From contig CAZQIC010000072.1 in the NCBI GenBank assembly GCA_964593555.1, forward strand, positions 1 to 23,381: 23,381 nt of DNA, given 5' to 3'. Origin of the DNA: CAZQIC01 sp964593555 (GTDB lineage Bacteria; Bacteroidota; Bacteroidia; JAFLBG01). The notes beneath the pieces were generated by a model that was not told the origin of the DNA, ran no database searches, and saw nothing but the letters and a program-made list of their open reading frames with translations. A program made the translations under genes and the position numbers. Position 1 is the first letter of the stretch. Each line of letters begins with the position of its first letter. This document shows, piece after piece, positions 15,088 through 20,735 of the stretch.

Positions 15088-16881
15088 ATGATAACCGCAA
15101 ACAATTACTACAATCAAATTAACAGCATTGGCGCAAACCAATTGCCACCAACTCTTTTAAAGAGCCACGAATTAGTAAACAAAGTAACTCAAGAAGGTGC
15201 AAGTTGGGAAACGTATAACGGTAACAGTACAATCAAACGCATGATTGATTTGTATTTTACAAAGCTCGATGAATATGTCGGACAACAAAAACCGAAACAA
15301 ACTATTCAGACCGTAAAAAAGGAAACTCCTAAACGTGAGCGGAAAGTAACACGGGCTAAATCAAATATTGCACCTAAAGAAAAAACGATTAAGGCTAAAA
15401 AGGTTGATACCGCTACCCAAGTTGAGCATATTGAAGATGAGTTAAAATTTATCAAACGCTTTACGTTATTGAATGGCAAAACAAAAACAGCCGAACAGGT
15501 ATTGGGATTTTTGAATAGTGTACAAAAGGCAATTATCGAAAAACGTATTCGTAAAACTTCTCCGTATGCTGCTGAAATAAAAATCATTCAGGAAAAATTG
15601 GTACAGGTTTACAATGCAATGGGTACAAGTATTCAAATCCATTTAAAGCCTGAAACAATGGAAAAGATGATTAAACTGGTAAAAAGTGAAAAGGTAATGC
15701 CATCAATCAAATTCATTAAACGCTATGTGGGTTTACAAGGAAAGGTTGGAATAAAAGATAAAGCGAAAAAATTATTTGACGATATGCAGAAAGCAGTTAA
15801 ACAGGGTATTTTAACAAAATCAGATAAGTATGCCGATAAAGTAAACGTGATGTATTTGAGCTTACACAATTTGTTATTCAAACCAAAACAACACGATGCG
15901 CTTGATATTTCTAAACATGAATTAAATGGATTGTTAGGTATTCTGAACGGTTGCGCTTGCAATGGATTAGAGGGTACGGATGATGAAGTCGAGGAAGGGC
16001 AACCACGAGTTGTAACAAAGCAAAATAAAATTATGAATAGCGTTGATTTTGCAAAGATGCAATTTGACAGCATCGGTTTTCAGGGGAAGTGGTTAGATTT
16101 TATCGGAGATCCGTCAAAGGGTTTTACCGCTATGGTATTTGGTAAACCGAAAATGGGTAAGTCTTATTTGTGCATTGATTTTGCAGGTTATTTGGCTCGC
16201 CATCACGGAAAGGTGTTGTACGTTGCCAAAGAGGAAAAGCTCGATGCCACGCTTCAAAAGAAGTTGAACGACACCAATGTAAAGCATCCTAACCTGTTTG
16301 TGAGCGATTATCTGCCCACTACATTAAGCAATTACGATTATGTGTTCATTGATAGCGTAAACAAAATGGAGCTTCAGCCAAACGATTTAGACACTTTAAA
16401 GGCAAACAATCCGGGTGTTTCTTTCATCTATGTATTCCAAACTACCAAAGAGGGCAATTTTAGAGGCTCTAACCATTTCCAACACGATGTTGACGTGGTT
16501 ATAGAAATACCCGAAAAAGGTATTGCCACTCAAAATGGCAGGTTTAATCAGGGTGGGGAGATGAATATATTTGATGAGAATGGAAGCAATGAAATGAATG
16601 AGTTAAGTGGGGTTAGTAAAAGAAAAAAGAATGCTTCAAGATTCCCTGACTGGACAGAGCCGAAAGACTTAAACCCTGCCGACTGGAGAAATTTAAAAAT
16701 CATCAAAAAATATTACGATGATGGCGACTATCAAAGTGCAATGAGCCACGCAATGTATAATTCGGATACAGAAATTAGGGAGGCTATTCCACCGAATGTA
16801 TGGCTTGAGATTGGCGGACAATTAACTCCTACTGGTAGAGAAAAATTAAAGGTGTTATTGGAAACTTATCCTGAAAAGTAA
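15088..16881 (+). CDS. RecA-fold (RadA/KaiC-like) ATPase with duplicated N-terminal module (597 aa)
   Basis: The ATPase lies at residues about 330-490: Walker A GKPKMGKS (352-359), VLYVAKEEK, Walker B YVFIDS with Asp422, and a RadA-like stretch QTTKEGNFRGSNHFQHDVD. The N-terminal part has a basic linker (about 75-110) and two copies of a ~60-residue helical module, at about 118-178 (ELKFIKRFTLLNGK) and 206-263 (SIKFIKRYVGLQGK). The C-terminal ~90 residues are helical and unrecognised. It could be a replicative or recombination ATPase, or the missing DNA-packaging motor of a tailless phage; the position beside the helicase fits DNA handling but does not decide. A strong terminator 16 bases after its stop closes the element operon. 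Confidence 0.7.
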   Translation: MITANNYYNQINSIGANQLPPTLLKSHELVNKVTQEGASWETYNGNSTIKRMIDLYFTKLDEYVGQQKPKQTIQTVKKETPKRERKVTRAKSNIAPKEKTIKAKKVDTATQVEHIEDELKFIKRFTLLNGKTKTAEQVLGFLNSVQKAIIEKRIRKTSPYAAEIKIIQEKLVQVYNAMGTSIQIHLKPETMEKMIKLVKSEKVMPSIKFIKRYVGLQGKVGIKDKAKKLFDDMQKAVKQGILTKSDKYADKVNVMYLSLHNLLFKPKQHDALDISKHELNGLLGILNGCACNGLEGTDDEVEEGQPRVVTKQNKIMNSVDFAKMQFDSIGFQGKWLDFIGDPSKGFTAMVFGKPKMGKSYLCIDFAGYLARHHGKVLYVAKEEKLDATLQKKLNDTNVKHPNLFVSDYLPTTLSNYDYVFIDSVNKMELQPNDLDTLKANNPGVSFIYVFQTTKEGNFRGSNHFQHDVDVVIEIPEKGIATQNGRFNQGGEMNIFDENGSNEMNELSGVSKRKKNASRFPDWTEPKDLNPADWRNLKIIKKYYDDGDYQSAMSHAMYNSDTEIREAIPPNVWLEIGGQLTPTGREKLKVLLETYPEK

Positions 16882-16896
16882 AACAGCTAATTGAAT

Positions 16897-16924
16897 AAAA
16901 AGGTCGGATATTCCGACCTTTTTT
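16897..16924 (+). terminator. Intrinsic terminator closing the element operon
   Basis: AAAAAGGTCGGA, a three-base loop, then TCCGACCTTTTT: a 12-bp hairpin ending in a T-run. It can work in both directions. It is nearly identical to the hairpin at 17957-17984. Confidence 0.85.
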
Positions 16925-16929
16925 ATTTG

Positions 16930-16971
16930 TATTTAAGTATTTGCTTAAATAATGAAATATCAATATATTTG
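16930..16971 (+). promoter_or_regulatory. Promoter and overlapping operator of the arsR-merC unit
   Basis: TTTG (16940-16943), a 20-bp spacer and TATATTTG (16964-16971) match the Bacteroidota promoter consensus (TTTG, 19-21 bp, TAnnTTTG). A perfect inverted repeat, TATTTAAG-TATTTG-CTTAAATA (16930-16951), overlaps the upstream box, so a bound ArsR protein would block the polymerase. The likely start of transcription, about 16978, leaves a leader of about 12 bases before ATG 16990. Confidence 0.65.
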
Positions 16972-16989
16972 TGTTATAATATATATATT

Positions 16990-17358
16990 ATGGAAAACAA
17001 TACTTGTATTCGGGTTTTAGCCGACCCAATTCAAATAAAGGAATGCAAACAAAAATTAAAGGAAAATGAAAAGTCCTTAAATCAGTTGTCAAGTGTTCTT
17101 GCTCTTGCAGGAAATGATGTAAGATTAAAGATTCTTTATTTGATGGGAGAAGAAAAAGAGCTTTGTCCTTGTGATATGAGTGATATTCTTGGAATGACAA
17201 TACCTGCCGTTTCACAACATCTTCGTAAACTTAAAGATGGAAATATCATTGAAGCTCGTAAAGCCGGGCAAACGATTTACTATTCGCTAAAATCAGAACA
17301 TCTAAAAATATTACGACCATTTTTCAAATATGTAAATACCGCTAAAGAAACAGTATGA
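16990..17358 (+). CDS. ArsR/SmtB-family metal-sensing repressor
   Basis: 122 residues from ATG 16990. I prefer this to an in-frame start at 16891, which would lie inside the terminator and upstream of the promoter. The winged helix spans about 35-100: DVRLKILYLM, then LCPCDMSDILGMTIPAVSQH (recognition helix 67-80) and GQTIYYSL wing. Cys59 and Cys61 (the CPC before helix 3) plus N-terminal Cys6 and Cys19 resemble the alpha-3N metal site of CadC/ArsR-type sensors. It should repress its own operon until Hg, As, Cd or Pb-like thiophilic ions bind; which ion cannot be told. Its stop overlaps the transporter start (ATGA). Confidence 0.85.
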   Translation: MENNTCIRVLADPIQIKECKQKLKENEKSLNQLSSVLALAGNDVRLKILYLMGEEKELCPCDMSDILGMTIPAVSQHLRKLKDGNIIEARKAGQTIYYSLKSEHLKILRPFFKYVNTAKETV

Positions 17359-17951
17359 TAAATAAAACATCCATAATAGAACGAATAGGAGTTATAGGCA
17401 TTATATTGACTGCTTTAACTTCTCCTTGTTGTTTCCCTTTATTCGGGATTGCCTTATCTGCATTAGGCTTTGGCTCTTTTGAATTATTTGGAGGAATAAC
17501 AATGTATGTGTTCTTGGCATTGGTAATACTATCCATTATCGGAGCAATTTTTTCCTATATGTACCATAAAAAGGTAGTTAGTTTAATTGTTGGAATATTA
17601 AGTGGTGGATTGATATTCTACAACTACTTTTTTGATGAAGATAACAGTAGCACTATGTATATCGGGATGATTGGTTTAATGATAACCAGTCTAATGAATT
17701 ATTATGAAACTAAAATATTTAACCTTATGAAAAATAAAAGCATAATTCTAAAATCAACAATAACTTGCCCTGATTGTGGGCATAAAAAGGAAGAAACGAT
17801 GCCAACGGATGCGTGTCAATTCTTTTACGAATGTGAAAACTGCAAAAAAGTTTTAAAACCAAAACAGGGCGACTGCTGTGTATATTGTTCTTATGGTTCT
17901 GTACCGTGCCCTCCAATTCAGGAAGGTGGAAAAGGGAGTTGTTGCAATTAG
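17355..17951 (+). CDS. MerC-like transporter with cysteine-rich C-terminal extension
   Basis: 198 residues. Four transmembrane helices occupy residues about 8-115, the first holding the SPCCFPLFG cysteine pair (Cys25, Cys26) typical of MerC/MerT-type mercuric ion carriers, which bring Hg(II) into the cell. The last ~65 residues carry 11 cysteines in motifs such as CPDCGHK, CENCKK and GDCCVYCSYG, likely a thiol metal-binding domain; fusions of this type are known to me from Bacteroidota mercury-type loci. No mercuric reductase (MerA) is next to it, so any detoxifying step must be elsewhere, or the ion differs. Transcribed with the ArsR repressor and ended by the hairpin at 17957. Confidence 0.75.
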   Translation: MINKTSIIERIGVIGIILTALTSPCCFPLFGIALSALGFGSFELFGGITMYVFLALVILSIIGAIFSYMYHKKVVSLIVGILSGGLIFYNYFFDEDNSSTMYIGMIGLMITSLMNYYETKIFNLMKNKSIILKSTITCPDCGHKKEETMPTDACQFFYECENCKKVLKPKQGDCCVYCSYGSVPCPPIQEGGKGSCCN

Positions 17952-17956
17952 TGAAT

Positions 17957-17984
17957 AAAAAAGGTCGGAAATTCCGACCTTTTT
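17957..17984 (+). terminator. Intrinsic terminator of the arsR-merC unit, twin of that at 16897
   Basis: AAAAAGGTCGGA, loop AAT, then TCCGACCTTTTT. Stem and flank (TGAATAAAAA) are almost identical to those of the hairpin at 16897, about 1.06 kb upstream. Confidence 0.85.
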
Positions 17985-18033
17985 ACTTTTATTGCTACCT
18001 TTATAGTCTTATCATCCAAGACAATGCTAACCT

Positions 18034-18117
18034 CTAAATATTTAAGTATGGCTCTAAATTCGCTAAGACCTCTATGTCGTCTAACAATTGTTTCGATATT
18101 TCGTCAGTAGTGCCCAC
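18034..18117 (-). pseudogene. Minus-strand coding remnant A (C-terminal end of an unknown protein)
   Basis: On the minus strand this reads VGTTDEISKQLLDDIEVL, then on to a stop (18034-18036). It aligns without gaps over 67 bases (18051-18117) with remnant B at 19651-19717: 45 of 67 bases and 12 of 22 residues match. Of 22 differing bases, 11 fall at codon third, 7 at first and 4 at second positions, which points to past protein-coding selection. No start or upstream domain remains. The family is not recognised; a transposase or element gene end is possible. Confidence 0.45.
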
Positions 18118-18122
18118 AGGCA

Positions 18123-18160
18123 AAAAAAGTGTAGAAAAGTAAAATTTTCTGCACTTTTTT
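18123..18160 (+). terminator. Hairpin with T-run beside remnant A
   Basis: AAAAAAGTGTAGAAAA pairs with TTTTCTGCACTTTTTT (one wobble) across a six-base loop, followed by further T residues, so it should end plus-strand transcription. A different hairpin occupies the same position beside remnant B. Confidence 0.6.
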
Positions 18161-18212
18161 GTTTTTATATCAATCACTATCCACTTTCATGAGTATAAAT
18201 CTATTGTTTATT

Positions 18213-18234
18213 ATTTGTAAGACAAATTACAAAT
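18213..18234 (+). promoter_or_regulatory. Inverted repeat upstream of the broken helix-turn-helix gene
   Basis: ATTTGTAA-GACAAA-TTACAAAT has perfect 8-bp arms and ends three bases before the ATG of the pseudogene at 18238. It may be the former operator or promoter region of that gene. No other gene lies between 17952 and 18237. Confidence 0.35.
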
Positions 18235-18237
18235 GCC

Positions 18238-18443
18238 ATGAACATATTTAATGAAGGAATATTTTTAAGTGTTAGAGATTTTATGAGATTAACTGGTAGT
18301 AAAAATTACTCAAGCTGTGCCAATTTACATAGGGCTATTTGAGACAGTTTATCAAATAGAATAATAGAAAGTTAACAATTCACGAATATTGCTTTTACGA
18401 GCAGATAGATTTTGAATATGTTTGGAAATATTTAAGAGGATAA
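18238..18443 (+). pseudogene. Broken second copy of the element's helix-turn-helix gene
   Basis: The frame opens as MNIFNEGIFLSVRDFMRLTG and SKNYSSCANLHRAI, then meets TGA. After a short disrupted stretch it resumes as KLTIHEYCFYEQIDFEYVWK and ends YLRG plus TAA. Both halves match the intact 64-residue protein at 1814-2008 (GSNSYSSCANQH; KLTIKEYCDYEKIEFDVVWK; FIRG plus stop). The inactivating change is around 18338-18370. It is diverged, so not a recent duplicate of the intact gene but a relative from another, decayed element. About 130 bases without a gene follow (18444-18574). Confidence 0.8.
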
Positions 18444-18574
18444 TGTTAATTTAATACTACCGAAAACCTCGACCTCATTTATTGCCATTAATTTTAAAAT
18501 ATTGACATTTACATAATCTCGTTGGCTTATAAATATAAACAAGTAAGTTCTTGAGAATATTATATTTTACTCAG

Positions 18575-19600
18575 ATGGCAAAATTAAAAAATAACACAGT
18601 AGTGCTTTCAGAAAAGGCGTTGTTAAATGCCCTGTCAAAGCTTATTGAGCAAAGTCAAAGTCATTTGATTTCACAAGCCAATAGCAATCTTACTATGCTT
18701 TTTTGGTATATTGGTAATCGTATTAATGAAAATATATTGCAAAATAAACGGGCAGATTATGGTAAGCAAATTGTCGTTACACTGTCACGAGAATTAACCA
18801 AAAAATATGGTAAAAACTTTGAAGAAAAAAACTTACGTAGAATGCTCCAGTTTGCCGAACAATTTACGGATAACTCAATTGTCGTTACACTGTCACGACA
18901 ATTGAGTTGGTCGCATTTTTTGGTGCTAATCCCACTCAAAACCATTGAAGCCAAGCTATTTTATGCTCAAACAGCATCTAACCAAGCATTAGGAGTAAGA
19001 GATTTGCGTAAACAAATAAAAACTAAAGCATTTGAAAGAACTGAAATTGCCAATTTACAAGCTGCGCCTACCAATTTGAATACATACAATACATTTAAAG
19101 ACCCCTATTTTTTGGATTTTTTAGGACTTCAAAACACTTATTTAGAGAAGGATTTGGAGGAAGCCATATTAAGGGAGTTGGAGGCTTTTATATTGGAATT
19201 GGGTAAAGGTTTTGCTTTTGTCGAAAGGCAAAAAAGAATAATTATTGATGGCGAAGATTTTCATTTAGACTTACTCTTTTATCACCGTAATTTAAAACGC
19301 TTAGTGGCTATTGAACTTAAATTAGGAAAATTTGAAGCCAAACATAAAGGGCAAATGGAGTTGTATTTGAAGTGGCTGGATAAATATGAGAAAAAGGAAG
19401 GCGAATTATCTCCAGTAGGCTTAATACTTTGTGCTGAAAGTAGTAGAGAGCAAGTAGAGCTATTAGAAATGCACAAAGACGGAATTATGGTAGCAGAGTA
19501 TTGGACGGAGCTACCACCTAAAAAGCAATTTGAACAAAAAATACATGCAATTTTGGAGGAAGCCAAAGAGAGAATTGAAAGAAAAAAACTAATGGACTAA
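18575..19600 (+). CDS. DUF1016/YhcG-family PD-(D/E)XK nuclease
   Basis: 341 residues from ATG 18575 (MAKLKNNTVV), chosen over the ATG at 18551, whose extra residues are not family-like. The N-terminal DUF1016 domain covers about 8-165, with LTMLFWYIGNRINENIL, NLRRMLQFAEQF and LSWSHFLVLIPL. The C-terminal nuclease (about 185-330) has FHLDLLFYHRNLKRLVAIEL then KLGKF, giving the D, E and K of a PD-(D/E)XK site. The family is found beside restriction-modification and mobile genes; its role is thought to be DNA-directed, possibly defence, but is not settled. The frame is intact. An exact 22-bp direct repeat encodes IVVTLSR twice (18769-18790, 18877-18898). Confidence 0.85.
   Translation: MAKLKNNTVVLSEKALLNALSKLIEQSQSHLISQANSNLTMLFWYIGNRINENILQNKRADYGKQIVVTLSRELTKKYGKNFEEKNLRRMLQFAEQFTDNSIVVTLSRQLSWSHFLVLIPLKTIEAKLFYAQTASNQALGVRDLRKQIKTKAFERTEIANLQAAPTNLNTYNTFKDPYFLDFLGLQNTYLEKDLEEAILRELEAFILELGKGFAFVERQKRIIIDGEDFHLDLLFYHRNLKRLVAIELKLGKFEAKHKGQMELYLKWLDKYEKKEGELSPVGLILCAESSREQVELLEMHKDGIMVAEYWTELPPKKQFEQKIHAILEEAKERIERKKLMD
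18769..18898 (+). repeat. Exact 22-bp direct repeat within the DUF1016 gene
   Basis: The two copies, 18769-18790 and 18877-18898, are identical over 22 bases (AATTGTCGTTACACTGTCAC and the next two) and start 108 bp, or 36 codons, apart in the same frame. Both encode IVVTLSR. The peptide repeat is usual in the family; exact DNA identity is more than needed. Confidence 0.7.
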
Positions 19601-19630
19601 TAGGGATGACTTACAAAATATCAAATCCGC

Positions 19631-19783
19631 CTAATGGCTTGAAATGTACTGCTTTAAAATCGATAACGTGTCAATGTCTTTCAGTAACTGGTTCGAGATT
19701 TTGTCCGTGAAGTCCACCTTTAAAGCTGAGCAGAAATGTTCAGCTTTTTTTTGCCCTTCTTGGTCGGGATTCTCCTTCAGACT
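19631..19783 (-). pseudogene. Minus-strand coding remnant B (homologue of remnant A)
   Basis: On the minus strand an open frame reads SLKENPDQEGQKKAEHFCSA, then VDFTDKISNQLLKDIDTL, and ends at TAG (19631-19633). It is homologous to remnant A (18034-18117) over its last part. Upstream the frame degenerates, with competing frames and stops, so this is the end of a lost gene. The rest of the gap 19601-19958 shows no intact gene. The protein family is unknown to me. Confidence 0.45.
19722..19752 (+). terminator. Hairpin with T-run after the DUF1016 gene
   Basis: AAAGCTGA and TCAGCTTT form an 8-bp stem with a ten-base loop, followed by a run of T residues. It lies about 120 bases after the nuclease gene and probably ends its transcript. 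It sits in the same place relative to remnant B as the hairpin at 18123 does to remnant A. Confidence 0.65.
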
Positions 19784-19958
19784 GGCCCTATCACAAAATT
19801 CCCTCGGACTTTCTCTTCACGTTCAGCCCTCCTCTACCACACCAATTGGAGGAAGAAACTGAAAGTCAGGTTACATCCAAATAAAGGCACACCCTCTATA
19901 ATGATGGAAAACATGTATTAGCTAAATTTTTTCGGTTAAAGAAAATGAACTCTCCTGA

Positions 19959-20633
19959 TTATTTCCTTATGCTTGAAAAAATTAAATCCTCAAGAAAGGA
20001 AACTAGTTTTTTCTCATCCTTCGCAGCTCCAAAATCTGTTAGAGATGGTAGATTTTGCATATAAAATTTTTGAGAATGAGCCATTTCGATAATGGTTGAT
20101 GCTAATGAATGTGGGTACTTATATTTAGGATTATATTCCTTTATAAAACCTGCAATTCTCGAACATAAATCTTTATAAGGCTTAAAAAGCTTTGCCTTAT
20201 TATCTTCTGTTACATGTTTGGTTAAAAATGCCTTAGCGCCTTCCGCCATAACAATTTCATTGAGAATTTTTTCGTTGATGTGTTCGGTTGTAATATCATC
20301 CTCAACTTGTGATGATAACAACTCTATTGCCTTTTTAATTTTTACCTCAACTTTTTTAATGTTATTGGTTTGAAAAATTAATCGGTATTCCTGCCAGCTC
20401 CAATACCAATCAACAATATAAATAAGTAACCTGTGCTTATTCTCAAAATAGCGGTATATCCCTGCTTCGGTGGTGTTAATTTCAGAAGCTAATTTTTTAA
20501 ATGTAAATGCTTCAAATCCAATCTTATGAATAAGTAAAGTACTCTGCTGTATAATCTTTCTGCCTAATTCTGTTTCTTCAGGATTACGAAGAAATAGCTT
20601 TTCATTCATCTTAATTTTAAGGGAGAGCTCCAT
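19959..20633 (-). CDS. TetR/AcrR-family transcriptional regulator
   Basis: 224 residues from the ATG at 20633 (MELSLKIKMNEKLFLRNPEE); another in-frame ATG at 20651 would add six residues. The N-terminal TetR domain is at about 24-72: GRKIIQQSTLLIHKIGFEAF, TFKKLASEINTTEAGIYRYF, then ENKHRLL, giving a classic HTH and YRYF-type recognition helix. The remainder is an all-helical ligand/dimer domain with no named ligand. It is divergent from the SulP transporter gene, with only 102 bases between them and a palindrome in that gap, so it most likely controls the transporter and carbonic anhydrase, and itself. The inducer is unknown. Confidence 0.85.
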   Translation of the reverse strand: MELSLKIKMNEKLFLRNPEETELGRKIIQQSTLLIHKIGFEAFTFKKLASEINTTEAGIYRYFENKHRLLIYIVDWYWSWQEYRLIFQTNNIKKVEVKIKKAIELLSSQVEDDITTEHINEKILNEIVMAEGAKAFLTKHVTEDNKAKLFKPYKDLCSRIAGFIKEYNPKYKYPHSLASTIIEMAHSQKFYMQNLPSLTDFGAAKDEKKLVSFLEDLIFSSIRK

Positions 20634-20671
20634 TTTTGGATATTTTAACAAATGTAAAAATATTTTTTATG

Positions 20672-20710
20672 ATAGTATTACTATTTATTTAAATATTGTT
20701 ACTATTTTTG
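20672..20710 (+). promoter_or_regulatory. Candidate TetR operator and promoter box for the SulP operon
   Basis: ATAGTA-T-TACTAT (20672-20684) is a perfect palindrome, with a further half-site TTACTAT at 20699-20705 that overlaps TATTTTTG (20703-20710), a match to the Bacteroidota -7 box TAnnTTTG. A regulator bound here would block transcription. I cannot see a clear -33 TTTG. The start of transcription would be near 20717, before ATG 20736. Confidence 0.5.
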
Positions 20711-20735
20711 CTGCGAATCGTATAGCCATTTTTGT

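Noticed and set aside
1..16900. Conjugative element or plasmid
   Set aside because: No relaxase, coupling protein, Tra gene or partition gene was seen; hydrolase and holin-like genes favour a phage. A plasmid origin of the replication and helicase genes remains possible.
16891..16989. Longer start of the ArsR protein
   Set aside because: It would begin inside the terminator stem and before the promoter; the extra residues are not family-like.
19644..19921. Small plus-strand frames between the DUF1016 and TetR genes
   Set aside because: They overlap the terminator hairpin and the minus-strand remnant, and have no recognisable content.
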